DNA of 48,001 bases from assembly GCA_022777205.1 (NCBI GenBank), contig JALFGP010000095.1, positions 1 to 48,001 of the forward strand. Direction: 5' to 3'. The notes below the pieces were generated by a model that had not been told where the DNA came from, ran no database searches, and saw only the letters and a list, made by a program, of their open reading frames with translations. Shown here piece by piece: positions 25,903-36,478 of the stretch. The stretch is from Rikenellaceae bacterium. Lineage in GTDB: Bacteria > Bacteroidota > Bacteroidia > Bacteroidales > UBA932. Made by a program: the position numbers and the translations under genes. Each line of letters opens with the position of its first letter. The first letter of the stretch is position 1.

Positions 25903-27855
25903 CTATGCCAACTGCGCCTTTACCTCATTGGAAACCAATGTGATGAAGTCATCTATGGTCATTGCCCCTTCGTCAATTCCTCCTTGACGGCGCACTGAAA
26001 CGAGACCTTCGGCCTCTTCTTTTTCACCGACAATCACCAGGAAAGGTATTCTCTTGAGTTCCGATTCCCTGATTCTCTTGCCGAGCGTTTCGTTGCGGTC
26101 GTCAATAGAGGCGCGAATATCGGAATTATTCAGCAAATTACAAACTTTTTTTGCATATTCTGAATATTTCTCGCTGACTGGCACTATGTTAACCTGATCC
26201 GGAGCAAGCCATAGAGGCAGTTTTCCGGCAGTGTGTTCGAGAAGCACAGCCACAAATCTTTCCAGAGAACCGAACGGAGCCCTGTGAATCATAACCGGAC
26301 GATGTTTCTGTCCGTCTGCACCCACATACTCCAGTCCGAAGCGTTCAGGAAGGTTATAGTCCACCTGAATGGTGCCCAACTGCCATTTTCTTCCTATGGC
26401 ATCCTTGACCATAAAGTCCAGTTTAGGTCCGTAGAAAGCAGCCTCTCCATATTCCACAACCGTAGGCAGGCCCTTTTCTGCCGAAGCCTCAATAATTGCA
26501 GACTCAGCCTTCTGCCAGTTCTCGTCGGAACCTATGTACTTTGTCGGGTTCTCAGGGTCGCGCAGAGAAATCTGAGCAGTGAACTCTTTGAAGTTCAATG
26601 TCTTGAATACATAGAGAATGATGTCGATTACCTTCTCGAACTCTTCCTTTAGCTGGTCCGGACGGCAGAACAGGTGAGCATCGTCCTGGGTGAAGCTGCG
26701 CACCCTTGTAAGTCCGTGAAGCTCACCGCTTTGCTCGTAACGGTAAACTGTACCGAACTCAGCGAAACGCAGAGGCAGGTCTTTGTAGGACCTTGGCTTG
26801 CTGCGGTAGATTTCACAGTGGTGAGGGCAGTTCATAGGCTTGAGCAGATACTCCTCACCTTCCTGCGGAGTGTGGATCGGCTGGAATGAATCCTTACCGT
26901 ATTTTGCATAGTGGCCGGAAGTCACATAAAGTTCCTTGTTACCTATATGCGGAGTCACAACTGGCAGATAACCATAGGATTTCTGTACTTTCTTAAGGAA
27001 TTCCTCAAGGCGTCCGCGAAGTTCGGCACCCTTAGGCAGCCACAACGGAAGTCCCATTCCCACCTTGGACGAGAATGTGAAGAGTTCCATTTCCTTTCCT
27101 ATTTTCCTGTGGTCCCTCTTCTTGGCCTCCTCCATAAGGACGAGGTATTCATCCAGCAGGGATTTCTTAGGGAAAGATATGCCGTAGATACGGGTGAGTT
27201 GCTGACGTTCCTGGTCTCCTCTCCAATAAGCACCTGCTATTGCTGTGAGTTTCACTGCCTTGATGACAGAAGTGTCACGAAGATGAGGTCCCCTGCAGAG
27301 GTCTGTGAAATTGCCGCAGCTGTAGAAACTTATGGTACCGTCTTCCAGGTCGTTGATGAGCTCGACCTTGTATTCGTCACCTTTTTCAGTGAAGGTCTTG
27401 AGGGCGTCTGCCTTGGACACGTCTTCGCGTACAAATGCTTCCTTTGTCCTCGCCAACTCCATCATCTTGTTTTCTATGGTCTTGAGGTCTGCCTCGGTAA
27501 TCTGGCGTCCCTGAAGATCAACATCGTAGTAGAATCCGTTTTCAAGAGCCGGTCCAATTCCGAATTTCACACCCGGATAGAGGTTCTCAAGAGCCTGGGC
27601 CATAAGGTGTGCCGTAGAATGCCAGAAAACTCTCTTCGCCTGCTCGGAATCCCATTTATGGAATGCGATGGAGCAATTTTCGTGAAGAGGCCTGTCCAAA
27701 TCGTAGGCTGTCTCCCTTGTGCTGCCGGGAGTCTTGATGGTCATAGCCAAAACGTCAGCCGCAAACCTCGGGCTGATTCCTTCTGCAATCTGATAACCGG
27801 TTACGCCGTCTTCGAAAGACCTGACGCTGCCGTCTGGAAATGTAATGTCTATCAT
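25903..27855 (-). CDS. thrS: Threonine--tRNA ligase
   Basis: 650 aa. TGS domain (1-60), editing domain with the zinc/histidine motif [11 protein letters not shown] (H79, H83), class II catalytic core ([19 protein letters not shown], with motif 2 nearby) and the C-terminal anticodon-binding domain ([17 protein letters not shown]). First gene of the translation operon. Its promoter region is the left member of the 70-bp direct repeats that bracket the PUL. Confidence 0.98.
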   Translation of the reverse strand: MIDITFPDGSVRSFEDGVTGYQIAEGISPRFAADVLAMTIKTPGSTRETAYDLDRPLHENCSIAFHKWDSEQAKRVFWHSTAHLMAQALENLYPGVKFGIGPALENGFYYDVDLQGRQITEADLKTIENKMMELARTKEAFVREDVSKADALKTFTEKGDEYKVELINDLEDGTISFYSCGNFTDLCRGPHLRDTSVIKAVKLTAIAGAYWRGDQERQQLTRIYGISFPKKSLLDEYLVLMEEAKKRDHRKIGKEMELFTFSSKVGMGLPLWLPKGAELRGRLEEFLKKVQKSYGYLPVVTPHIGNKELYVTSGHYAKYGKDSFQPIHTPQEGEEYLLKPMNCPHHCEIYRSKPRSYKDLPLRFAEFGTVYRYEQSGELHGLTRVRSFTQDDAHLFCRPDQLKEEFEKVIDIILYVFKTLNFKEFTAQISLRDPENPTKYIGSDENWQKAESAIIEASAEKGLPTVVEYGEAAFYGPKLDFMVKDAIGRKWQLGTIQVDYNLPERFGLEYVGADGQKHRPVMIHRAPFGSLERFVAVLLEHTAGKLPLWLAPDQVNIVPVSEKYSEYAKKVCNLLNNSDIRASIDDRNETLGKRIRESELKRIPFLVIVGEKEEAEGLVSVRRQGGIDEGAMTIDDFITLVSNEVKAQLA

Positions 27856-27900
27856 AATTTGTTTTGTTTTTAGGGCCGATCTACAAACACCGCCCCTGTT

Positions 27901-27970
27901 TTACATCAAGACGGCAAAGGTACGAATTTTTTGCGTATATTTGTGAACTTATCCGTTCATTAAGAAAAAA
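27901..27970 (+). repeat. 70-bp direct repeat, left copy, at the thrS/PUL boundary
   Basis: 65 of 70 positions match 45403-45472, 17,502 bp away in the same orientation. The minus strand of this copy keeps a thrS-facing TACCTTTG box (27922-27915) and the plus strand a TATATTTG box (27936-27943). The repeat ends where, in the right copy, the DUF4199 ATG begins. Confidence 0.9.
27915..27922 (-). promoter_or_regulatory. Putative -7 box (TACCTTTG) of thrS
   Basis: Exact TAnnTTTG match on the minus strand, 60 nt before the thrS ATG. The corresponding site in the right repeat copy has changed to TACCCTTG, where no thrS is present to be driven. Confidence 0.5.
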
Positions 27971-27988
27971 ATAATGCAATATTTTGCC

Positions 27989-27996
27989 TATATTTG
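27989..27996 (+). promoter_or_regulatory. Putative -7 box (TATATTTG) of the PUL sigma factor gene
   Basis: Exact TAnnTTTG match 24 nt before the ATG at 28020, just inside the cassette. A second box, TATATTTG at 27936-27943 in the left repeat, could also read into the gene. Confidence 0.5.
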
Positions 27997-28019
27997 CGGC
28001 CGTATCAAGAAAGAAGGCA

Positions 28020-28577
28020 ATGACTGATGTGCAGAAGAACGAGATAGCCCGTTTCCGAGATGGGGATCGAGTGGCCTTTGAGGCGCTTTACCAGAGGTAT
28101 TGGCGTAAAGTGCTTTCTTTCACGCGACTGTATATCAAGGATTCTTATGAACAAGAAGAAGTCTTGCAGCAGGTGTTCATCAGACTATGGGACAACCGGA
28201 CAAAGGTCGATGCTGGCAAAGACTTTGACGGATTCCTTTTCATTATCACACGCAATCTCATATTCAACCGTGCGCGGCATTCCTTTACTGCCGAATCGCT
28301 TGCTGACTTCATCGACGGAGCCGGCCCGGAGTTTTATCATGACATAGAGGGAGATATTGATGCCGAATTTCTTCGTGAGGCCGTTGAGCGACTTGTCACG
28401 GAATTGCCGACGAGGCAGAGAGAGGCCTTTGTTCTAAGCCGGCATGACGGAATGTCCATAAGGGAGATTGCCGGAGTTATGGGAATAACAGAGAAGGGCG
28501 TGCAACGCAATATAAACCTCGCCTTAAAGTTTCTTAAGACTAACCTGCCTCTCTTCCTCATATTCATAAATCTTTAA
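28020..28577 (+). CDS. ECF sigma factor (FecI-like)
   Basis: 185 aa from ATG 28020. Sigma-70 region 2 (FEALYQRYWRKVLSFTRLYI, QVFIRLWDNR) and region 4 (LPTRQREAFVLSRHDGMSIREIAGVMGI) are both present; regions 1 and 3 are absent, as in group IV factors. The partner FecR-type anti-sigma is the next gene and the SusC carries an STN domain, so a glycan signal at the outer membrane can be relayed to this factor to switch on the PUL. The region 4 helix-turn-helix ends in KGVQRNINLALKFL. Confidence 0.93.
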   Translation: MTDVQKNEIARFRDGDRVAFEALYQRYWRKVLSFTRLYIKDSYEQEEVLQQVFIRLWDNRTKVDAGKDFDGFLFIITRNLIFNRARHSFTAESLADFIDGAGPEFYHDIEGDIDAEFLREAVERLVTELPTRQREAFVLSRHDGMSIREIAGVMGITEKGVQRNINLALKFLKTNLPLFLIFINL

Positions 28578-28673
28578 TTTTTTCTTGAAAACTGCTGTTC
28601 CGATGTGGTGCAGCACTTTCTTTTTGTGTATTTATGTCTGTTTAGAACATTTCAACTTCTTGATAGACATAAT

Positions 28674-29531
28674 ATGGATTTCGACGAATACACAAGAAAG
28701 CAATGGAACTCCGCTATTGTGGAAAACTCTGCTGACGAGGCTATCGGCAAGCGGGTATGGAAGAATATTGACAGGCGTCGATTCCGTTACCGGACAATAT
28801 GGAAATTGCTTGCCGGTGCTATAGCAACGGCAGCCTGTCTCACTGCCTTTGGAATGTTCCTCTGGTCGAACAGAGATGCCGCGCAGAAAGAACTTGTCCC
28901 ACAACAGATTGTCTACTTGGCTGAGGTGAACGACTGTCTGGAGCTTCCTGACGGCTCACGTGTCTGGCTTGATGCCGGCAGTTCGGTCACCTATCCGGAG
29001 GATATGACGAATTCTCGCGTTGTCTCACTCTCCGGAAATGCTGTATTTGATGTGACTAAGAAGGAAAGTGGACAGAACTTCATCGTTGAGTTGTACGATT
29101 CTTACATCGAAGTGAAGGGCACCTCATTCTCCGTGAACTGGAGTGGGGACGACATCGTTTATGTTACGCTTTATTCTGGTGCCGTTGATTTCGTCGCGGA
29201 GACAACCGGGCAGAAAGTCTCTCTCACTCCGTCAAACCGTCTTGCCTTCAGTCCGGAGGCTTCTACAATCAGCATGACACCGTTTTTCAATGGGATTTCA
29301 TGGAAAGACGGAAACTATGTCTTAGAGAACGCATCGCTTGGAGACATTGTCGAATTTATCTGCTGGAACTGGTCAATTAATGTCACAACGGGACCATCAA
29401 TCGGGAACGGGCAGCGGGTGAACGGCAAAATAATGCACTCAGAGACACCGGGAAGTGTGCTGGACAAACTCTGTTTCATGCTCGATCTTGATTATGACAA
29501 GAGCGGGGATAACTACCTGATTCATAAATAA
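28674..29531 (+). CDS. FecR-like anti-sigma factor
   Basis: 285 aa from ATG 28674; the in-frame extension to 28605 has no support. Short cytoplasmic N-terminus (1-43) with the sigma-contacting region, one transmembrane helix (44-64), then the periplasmic FecR domain (LPDGSRVWLDAGSSVTYPE) and a C-terminal DUF4974-type domain (VNGKIMHSETPGSVLDKLC). It holds the ECF factor until the SusC STN domain signals. It lies 96 nt after the sigma gene. Confidence 0.92.
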   Translation: MDFDEYTRKQWNSAIVENSADEAIGKRVWKNIDRRRFRYRTIWKLLAGAIATAACLTAFGMFLWSNRDAAQKELVPQQIVYLAEVNDCLELPDGSRVWLDAGSSVTYPEDMTNSRVVSLSGNAVFDVTKKESGQNFIVELYDSYIEVKGTSFSVNWSGDDIVYVTLYSGAVDFVAETTGQKVSLTPSNRLAFSPEASTISMTPFFNGISWKDGNYVLENASLGDIVEFICWNWSINVTTGPSIGNGQRVNGKIMHSETPGSVLDKLCFMLDLDYDKSGDNYLIHK

Positions 29532-29563
29532 TCCAATATATTATTACTGATAACCTCAAAATT

Positions 29564-32500
29564 ATGACAGTAAAATCAAACCACATCCGCGTCATCAGGG
29601 CGCTGGCTGTTGCCATTCTATCGTTTGCCTCGTGCCTTGTGACATCGGCACAGGTCAGTCTGCGAGGACAAATGACGGTGGAACAGGCAATCTTACAGAT
29701 TCAGAAGGAGACTGACTATTCTTTCTTTTACAATTCTGATGACCTTATAGGAATCGGAAGTCGTAATATTAATGTCTCCGGAGCGATAGAGACGGTCCTT
29801 GAAAGTCTCTTTACTGGAACAGCAATCACATGGCGTGTCCAGGACAAGGAAATCGTGCTCAAGAAAAATTCCGGTGAGCAGAAGAAAGACGATGACAAAC
29901 GCTCGGTTAAGGGAATTGTTATTGATGAAGTGGACAGGACGCCACTCATCGGGGCAACGGTTCTTGTCAAGGGCTCCGATAATGTCGCAATCACGGACAT
30001 TGACGGAAAGTTTACTATTGACGGCTGTGACAATCGCACGGTCCTCGACGTTTCGTATGTCGGCTATCAGCCGCGCGAATTCCGTATCGGAAACCTCGGA
30101 GATCTTGAGATTACTCTTACTTCAGCCAATGAACTTGAAGGAGTCGTAGTCGTTGGCGCCGGAACGCAGAAGAAGGTCTCCGTGACAGGTTCAATCGTCG
30201 CTATAAAGGGTGATGCTCTCAAGGCACCATCCTCCTCCTTGACCAACAACCTCGCGGGTAAACTCTCAGGAGTTATAGCCGTCACCAATAGTGGTGAACC
30301 TGGCTCTTCCTCGCAGTTCTACATACGTGGCATAAGCACATTCGGCGGTCGCTCCACGCCGCTTATCCTTCTCGACGGCGTGGAAATCTCGGCCGGAGAC
30401 CTCGACAACCTGCCGGCCGAGTCGATTGAGAACTTCTCCATTCTCAAGGATGCTTCGGCCACGGCGATTTACGGCGCGAGGGGAGCGAATGGAGTCATGA
30501 TAATCACGACAAAGTCTGGAAAGGAAAACACAAAGGCGAAGATTAACGCTTCCGTCGAGCAATCTTTCCTCCAACCTGTGGGAGTGGTAGAATATGCCGA
30601 TGGAACGACTTACATGAAAACCTACAATGAGGCGCTCTTGAGCCGAAATCCGTCTGCTACGCCGCGTTACAGCGAGGTGCAGATTGCCAACACCGCAAGC
30701 GGAATAAACCCGTATGTCTATCCGAATGTCGACTGGTATGACCTGATGTTCAAGAAGTTCACGATGAGCCAGAGGGCGAATGTCAACATTTCGGGAGGCG
30801 GTTCAGCGCTGACATATTACATGAGCCTTCAGATGAACCATGACGGTGGACTACTCAACACGCCGAAGGCATATTCCTATGACAATAACTACAACCGATG
30901 GTCATACACATTCCAGAACAACATCGGCTACAAGGTTACGCAATATACGAAGATTGACCTGAGGATGAACGCGCAGATTTCAAACATGAAGTCTCCGAAC
31001 GTCAGCTCCAGTGACATTTTCTACCAGATTTTCAAGAATACCCCAGTGTCTTTCCCGGCGACTTTCCCTGCCGAGGATGGAGACAAGCATATCCGCTTCG
31101 GCTCAGCGATAATGTCTGCGGGACGCTACTACACGAACCCGTATGCGCATATGCTCAATACCTATAAGGAAAATAGAGCCAACAAGTTGAACATTTCCCT
31201 TAACCTCGACCAGAAGTTCGACTTCATCACCGAGGGACTCTCGCTCACGGCTCTCGTGAACTTCAATAACTACTCGCAGAACTATTTCACCCGTAGCCTC
31301 ACCCCGTACTTATATGCCGTCGATATGGCGAGCGTTTCGGAGGAGTTCCCAGAGCAGTATAGTACGACAAAGCTTCAGGAGGGAACAGAGTACATCTCGC
31401 AGTCGGACGTGACTCGCTATAGTGATAATGTATTCTACCTTGATACGAGGCTCAATTATGCGCGTTCGTTCGGAAAACACAATGTGACGGCCATGGCGAT
31501 GTACATGATGCGGCAGTACATCAGCTCCGTGCTTCCGCAGCGCAATCAGGGATTTTCCGGCCGTGCGACCTACGACTATGCCAATCGTTACCTCGTCGAG
31601 TTTAACTTCGGTTACAATGGTACGGAGCGTCTGGAGGCGGGTAAGCGCTATGAATTCTTTCCGGCGATGTCGCTCGGATGGGTGGCGAGTAACGAGAAAT
31701 TCTGGACTCCTATAATCGATGTCGTGAACTATTTCAAGCTGAGGTCGTCATATGGACTTGTCGGAAGCGACGAGACCGGGCTCTACGCCGGCGCGCCTCA
31801 TTATCTCTATCTCAGTAATGTCGATATGAATGGTGGAGGAAGCTTCGAGTCTGGTGTCACCGGAGGCTTAAGTCAGCAGGGCCCTATGGTGAACTCGTAT
31901 CCGGTTTCCAATGCCAGCTGGGAGAGGGCGACCGAGTTTGACATCGGCGTGGACCTTCAGCTTTTCAATCAGTTCAACTTCACATTCGACTGGTTCAGTA
32001 GCAAGCGCGACCGTATTCTCATGAAGAGGGCCTCGTTCCCGTCGATACTCGGCTACCAGAACGCGATTCCTTGGGCGAACGTCGGAAAGGTCGACAATAT
32101 GGGCTTCGAGTTCAGCGCAAATTGGACTAAACAGATAAACAAGGACTGGTTTATAGATGCGAGGGCTAATTGGACATATTCGAGAAACAAGTATGTCTAT
32201 GTAGACGAACCGGACTATCCTTACGTTTGGCAGACACAGACTGGAAAGCCGCTTGACGCGATGAGGGGATATATCGCTGAAGGGCTCTTCGAAAGCCAGG
32301 CGGAGATTGACGCGAGCCCGGACCAGAGCATCTTCGGCAGCACCATCATGCCTGGTGACATCCGCTACCGGGATATCAATGGTGATAACAGGATTACGGC
32401 CGAGGATCAGGTCATGCTCTCGCCTTACGGAAATATGCCGAGAATCCAGTACGGCTTCGGAATCAGCGTGCAGTGGAAGGATCTCGACGTGAGTGTATTC

Positions 32501-32890
32501 TTCAACGGTTCCGCTAAGAGAAACATAATGCTCACAGGGATGTATCCATTCTGCGCGAACGATTCCAATGACAACAACCTGATGAAGTGGATTGCGGACA
32601 GTCACTGGAGCGAGGGCGCTGACAACTCAAATGTCCTCTATCCTCGTCTCGGAACGCTGGATACTCAAATTGCCAACAACAACCAGCCGAGCAGTTGGTG
32701 GATGAGGGATGGTAGTTTCCTCCGCTTCAAGACTCTGGAGATAGGCTACAGGCTAAAGTGGTTTAGACTTTATTTCAGTGCGGATAATCTTGCCGTGTGG
32801 TCGAAGTTCAAGTATTGGGATCCGGAGCTCAACTTCAATTCCTACCCGCTCCAGCGGACATTTAACATCGGCCTGCAGTTCAATTTGTAA
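29564..32890 (+). CDS. SusC/RagA-type TonB-dependent transporter with STN domain
   Basis: 1108 aa. Signal peptide (about 1-29), STN domain (about 35-100, MTVEQAILQIQKETDYSFFY), a CarboxypepD_reg-like beta domain (115-185, GIVIDEVDRTPLIGATVLVK), the plug with the SusC landmarks (RGISTFGGRSTPLILLDGVE; GARGANGVMIITTKSGK) and the outer-membrane barrel ending in FNIGLQFNL. It imports oligosaccharides across the outer membrane with SusD as lid. The STN domain is the usual partner of a FecR anti-sigma, matching the two preceding genes. SusD starts 10 nt later. Confidence 0.97.
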   Translation: MTVKSNHIRVIRALAVAILSFASCLVTSAQVSLRGQMTVEQAILQIQKETDYSFFYNSDDLIGIGSRNINVSGAIETVLESLFTGTAITWRVQDKEIVLKKNSGEQKKDDDKRSVKGIVIDEVDRTPLIGATVLVKGSDNVAITDIDGKFTIDGCDNRTVLDVSYVGYQPREFRIGNLGDLEITLTSANELEGVVVVGAGTQKKVSVTGSIVAIKGDALKAPSSSLTNNLAGKLSGVIAVTNSGEPGSSSQFYIRGISTFGGRSTPLILLDGVEISAGDLDNLPAESIENFSILKDASATAIYGARGANGVMIITTKSGKENTKAKINASVEQSFLQPVGVVEYADGTTYMKTYNEALLSRNPSATPRYSEVQIANTASGINPYVYPNVDWYDLMFKKFTMSQRANVNISGGGSALTYYMSLQMNHDGGLLNTPKAYSYDNNYNRWSYTFQNNIGYKVTQYTKIDLRMNAQISNMKSPNVSSSDIFYQIFKNTPVSFPATFPAEDGDKHIRFGSAIMSAGRYYTNPYAHMLNTYKENRANKLNISLNLDQKFDFITEGLSLTALVNFNNYSQNYFTRSLTPYLYAVDMASVSEEFPEQYSTTKLQEGTEYISQSDVTRYSDNVFYLDTRLNYARSFGKHNVTAMAMYMMRQYISSVLPQRNQGFSGRATYDYANRYLVEFNFGYNGTERLEAGKRYEFFPAMSLGWVASNEKFWTPIIDVVNYFKLRSSYGLVGSDETGLYAGAPHYLYLSNVDMNGGGSFESGVTGGLSQQGPMVNSYPVSNASWERATEFDIGVDLQLFNQFNFTFDWFSSKRDRILMKRASFPSILGYQNAIPWANVGKVDNMGFEFSANWTKQINKDWFIDARANWTYSRNKYVYVDEPDYPYVWQTQTGKPLDAMRGYIAEGLFESQAEIDASPDQSIFGSTIMPGDIRYRDINGDNRITAEDQVMLSPYGNMPRIQYGFGISVQWKDLDVSVFFNGSAKRNIMLTGMYPFCANDSNDNNLMKWIADSHWSEGADNSNVLYPRLGTLDTQIANNNQPSSWWMRDGSFLRFKTLEIGYRLKWFRLYFSADNLAVWSKFKYWDPELNFNSYPLQRTFNIGLQFNL

Positions 32891-32900
32891 AATCATAGTT

Positions 32901-34853
32901 ATGAAAATCAATATAAGAAGAATATTGTCCGCGTTTGCGGTAATTGCCGTGGCTTCCTGCGGTTACCTTGATGTCGTTCCTCCGGAGCAGCCGGATCTCG
33001 ATGACATGATGGTCGATGAAGCGACCACGACAAAGATGCTCTATTCCTGCTACTCCTATGCGCAGAATTATGCGAGCATGCAGCTTTCGATAAACCTCGA
33101 TATGCGTGCCGATGAATACGTAACCCCTCAGGAATGGGAAAACTACGGTTCAAGGGTACAGTGGGGTGCCATAACTCCGTCTTCCATAAACGGGGACAAC
33201 GGATATGTCTGGAAAATATGGTATGACGGAATCGGCTACTGCAACCTTTTCCTCAAGCTGATTGACGAACGCAATCCGCAGCTCAATCCGAACTTGCGCG
33301 AGCAGTTCATCTGTGAGGCCAAGTTCCTCAAGGCCTACTATCATCTGCGACTTCTTTCGCTCTTCGGGCCGATTCCGATTGTTGACAAGTTCATCGACTC
33401 GAATACGCCTAAGTCCGAATTTCCGGGACGTTCGCATTTTGACTACTGCGTGAAGTATATTTGTGACCTGTTTGACGAAGCTGCGGAAGGGCTGCCTGTA
33501 AGTTATGCAAACTCATCGTTTTACGGTCGCGCCACATCTGTCGCGTGTAAGGCTATGAAGGCGAGGGCGCTCGTACTTGCGGCATCTCCTCTGTGGAACG
33601 GAAGTTTTCCGGATAGGGCATGGAAGAATATCGCGTATGAGACTCCGGGCTACGGAAAGGAACTCGTGAGTCATGAGTTTGATAGCCAGAAATGGGAAAA
33701 GGCACGCAACGCCATGGAGGAGGCAGTCAATGCTGCGGAGGCCGCTGGAGCGGAGTTGTTCTCGCTTGAGGATTCCGAGACTCTGCGCGAGAACCAGAAA
33801 ATCGGCCTTCCGGTGATTCCGGGGCTTGGTTCGGACGCTGAGGCGGAGGCTTTTCGGAAGCAGGTGGTACTCATGAGATATGTGATGTGCTCCTCTCCGA
33901 ATGATGGTAACACAGAGACTGTCTGGGGATTTGTAGTGCCGGGCGGCATCGACGTCAACAGCACCTTTATGGCCTCTCTCCCTCATTGGGTGCTCAAAAA
34001 CGATACTGGCGCTAATGTAGGTGGCTGGGGCGGACTCTCGCCGACGCTCTACACCGTGGAGCATTTCTTCACTCAGAACGGCTTCCTTCCCGAAGACGAT
34101 CCGTCTTTCTGGCCAGAATCGGAGTACCACACCTCCGCTGGGCTCACGAATCCTGACATAACGAAGATCAATGTCCGCCGCGAGCCGCGCTATTATGCCG
34201 CAATATCATTTGACGGGGACGAATATTCAACGAAGATTGCGGCGGGAAATCCGCTCTATTGTGAAATGAGGAACAACACGAAGACCGGTTATGACGCGGC
34301 CATCTGGGGCACTAGAAACTATGTCGTGACGGGCTGGCTCAACAAGAAGTGGGTTCATCCGAACTTCCAGTATACCGGTACGGGCTGGAGCAACAATTAC
34401 GCCTCCTGTAAAACTCCTTTCCCGATTGTCCGCCTTGCGGAGATGTATCTTTCGCTCGCTGAGTGCGAAGCGCAATGTGGTAACGAGGCTGAGGCCATAG
34501 TTTATATGAATAAGGTACGAAAACGCGCTGGCATAACCCCGTGGACGGAGGCTTTGCTTGCGGAGAAGAACAAGACCGCGCTTCAAGCCGTGATGGAAGA
34601 GCGCTTTGTCGAGTGCTATCTTGAGGGATACCGTTACTACGACCTGCGCCGCTATCTTCAGGGACGCGAGAGGCTTTCCTCCGGCAGTTGGAAAGGACTC
34701 AATGCAGTCCAGACCTCCCCGTCCTTCGCATCATTCAACGAAGTGGTTGATATAAGCCAGCCGTTCAGCTGGAACGACAGGATGTTCCTGCTGCCGGTCT
34801 CAAACAATGAGGTCTATTCCAATCCTAACATGGTCCAGGCTCCTGGATATTGA
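32901..34853 (+). CDS. SusD/RagB-type surface glycan-binding lipoprotein
   Basis: 650 aa from ATG 32901; the longer in-frame ORF overlaps susC and is rejected. Lipoprotein signal ends at C20 (AVASC), followed by YLDVVPPEQPDL as in SusD proteins. The helical TPR-like region (FICEAKFLKAYYHLRLLSLFGPIPIVD) and the C-terminal RagB/SusD motifs (RLAEMYLSLAECEAQCGN, AVMEERFVECYLEGYRYYDLRRY) are clear. It forms the lid of the SusC channel. The gene continues directly into the DUF1735 lipoprotein, 28 nt on. Confidence 0.97.
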   Translation: MKINIRRILSAFAVIAVASCGYLDVVPPEQPDLDDMMVDEATTTKMLYSCYSYAQNYASMQLSINLDMRADEYVTPQEWENYGSRVQWGAITPSSINGDNGYVWKIWYDGIGYCNLFLKLIDERNPQLNPNLREQFICEAKFLKAYYHLRLLSLFGPIPIVDKFIDSNTPKSEFPGRSHFDYCVKYICDLFDEAAEGLPVSYANSSFYGRATSVACKAMKARALVLAASPLWNGSFPDRAWKNIAYETPGYGKELVSHEFDSQKWEKARNAMEEAVNAAEAAGAELFSLEDSETLRENQKIGLPVIPGLGSDAEAEAFRKQVVLMRYVMCSSPNDGNTETVWGFVVPGGIDVNSTFMASLPHWVLKNDTGANVGGWGGLSPTLYTVEHFFTQNGFLPEDDPSFWPESEYHTSAGLTNPDITKINVRREPRYYAAISFDGDEYSTKIAAGNPLYCEMRNNTKTGYDAAIWGTRNYVVTGWLNKKWVHPNFQYTGTGWSNNYASCKTPFPIVRLAEMYLSLAECEAQCGNEAEAIVYMNKVRKRAGITPWTEALLAEKNKTALQAVMEERFVECYLEGYRYYDLRRYLQGRERLSSGSWKGLNAVQTSPSFASFNEVVDISQPFSWNDRMFLLPVSNNEVYSNPNMVQAPGY

Positions 34854-34881
34854 TGAGAGAACATTGAAACGAATAACAGCG

Positions 34882-36417
34882 ATGAAAAGAGTATTATTAG
34901 TAATCACCACATTATGCGCACTGCTCCTCCTCTCCTGCAATGAGGACTACAAGCTCTTCCCAGACAAGTACAACCGCATTCTGTCGCTCAAGAACAGCGG
35001 TGTGAGGGAACTGCGCAGCGGAAACACCGTCAAGGAATACAAAGACTCGATTCTTGTCCTCAAGGGCGGTGGCAACCCCGACAACGACGCATTCGCGAGG
35101 ATTGAGGTCATGGAGCTCGGAAAGGCGTGTGAGACTTTCGGGTATGATGGCGAGAGCATTGAGATAATTGCTTCGGAGTCATATTCGATAAGAGGCGGGG
35201 ACGACATCGTTCTCCAAGGCAGGACACGCAGCCGCTATATCCCAATAACTTTCTCTCCTGAAAACATTTATAATCAGGCCCTGAAAGCTAAGGGCAAGAC
35301 ACTTGTGCTTCCGGTGGTTCTCCGCAGTGAAACTGACACTGTGAACACCTCAAGCAGCGCGATTCTCTGGAAGTTTGACATCAACGGGCCGAAGGTCGTC
35401 TGGCCGGACCGCTCCGACATCAGCGAGGAGATTTCTCTGAGGGAGATAGATTGTGACATAGAGGCCAAGGTCGAGTACAGCGAAAGCAATCTCTCCCCCT
35501 TTGTCGGAAATATTGTTAGGGAAGGGCTTGAGACGCTGGTGGATGAGTACAACAGCAAGAATTCCACTTCCTACAAACTGCTTCCTGAGTCTTCGTGGTC
35601 TTTTGACGGTATTGACGTCGAAGCCAAAAAGGAAATAGTGAAAGGCAGGCTGCATCTGAGCCGTGAAGGTCTGAACTCTGACGAGACCTATCTTCTTCCG
35701 CTAAAGTTTGATGCCGCCTCATTCCCGGTCGGAGTTTCAGAGGAGGTCCGCTATCTTGTTGTTACCAATCCGAAGTATGTCTACCGTCCAGTTGACCGCA
35801 CGGACTGGAAACTCCTCTATGTCAATTCACAGGAACATTGGTATGGGGCAACGCTTGATTTGCAGTGGTTTGCCACTTATGCCTTTGACGGAAGACCGGA
35901 GACCACATGGGGAACGCAATGGAACGGGGACGCCTCCAATCCGTCATGGGATGACTATATTTATACCCCTGGCGGCACGGACCTGCACCTGAATTCGATT
36001 GTTCCTACTCTGTTCCTGGGATATCGTGAGGTCCCTAATATCATTATGGTGATAGATCTGGGACGCGAATACAATCTCGGCGGCGCAGGAATCCTGCAAT
36101 CGACCCAAGAGAACGAGCGGAAGGTTAAGAGATGCGAGGTTTATGCGGAGTCGGCCTTCGTATTTAAGACCGTGCAGGAAGGTGGCAGCATCGCCAATTA
36201 TAACACTCTCGATGAAGGAAATGATTGGAAGCTTTTCACTACCATCGAGACGGACTGGCCGGTCAAGGAATATTGGTCGCATGTGCAGACAGCGGTGAAG
36301 GGACGCTATGTGAAGATACGTCCGATTGAACTGTTGCATCCTGATAAGAGGGCCTTGAACCTCGCCGAGTTCTATGTCAGCGAGCTTGTGTCCATCGATG
36401 GCTATCCGGTAAAATGA
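34882..36417 (+). CDS. DUF1735-type surface lipoprotein with discoidin-like C-terminal domain
   Basis: 511 aa from ATG 34882. Lipobox at C19 (LLLLSC). Two BT_3987-like DUF1735 beta-sandwiches (about 30-185 and 195-315) are followed by an F5/8 type C-like domain (about 330-505; NYNTLDEGNDWKLF, GRYVKIRP, ALNLAEFYV). Such proteins sit beside SusCD at the cell surface and bind glycan. The last domain is shared with the second surface lipoprotein (36669-38330), although the N-terminal parts are unrelated, which suggests the domain was duplicated and joined to different stems. Confidence 0.85.
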   Translation: MKRVLLVITTLCALLLLSCNEDYKLFPDKYNRILSLKNSGVRELRSGNTVKEYKDSILVLKGGGNPDNDAFARIEVMELGKACETFGYDGESIEIIASESYSIRGGDDIVLQGRTRSRYIPITFSPENIYNQALKAKGKTLVLPVVLRSETDTVNTSSSAILWKFDINGPKVVWPDRSDISEEISLREIDCDIEAKVEYSESNLSPFVGNIVREGLETLVDEYNSKNSTSYKLLPESSWSFDGIDVEAKKEIVKGRLHLSREGLNSDETYLLPLKFDAASFPVGVSEEVRYLVVTNPKYVYRPVDRTDWKLLYVNSQEHWYGATLDLQWFATYAFDGRPETTWGTQWNGDASNPSWDDYIYTPGGTDLHLNSIVPTLFLGYREVPNIIMVIDLGREYNLGGAGILQSTQENERKVKRCEVYAESAFVFKTVQEGGSIANYNTLDEGNDWKLFTTIETDWPVKEYWSHVQTAVKGRYVKIRPIELLHPDKRALNLAEFYVSELVSIDGYPVK

Positions 36418-36478
36418 AAAAACCGAATAAATAAAGTGCCTTTGATTGAGAAGAATAACAATAATAACATCTAAACAA

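Noticed and set aside
26911..27873. 320-codon plus-strand frame
   Set aside because: Antisense to thrS and continuing into its promoter region.
27974..28027. 17-codon ORF (starting MQYFAYICGR) overlapping the sigma factor start
   Set aside because: It follows the left repeat directly and could be an upstream leader ORF, but nothing beyond its position supports translation.
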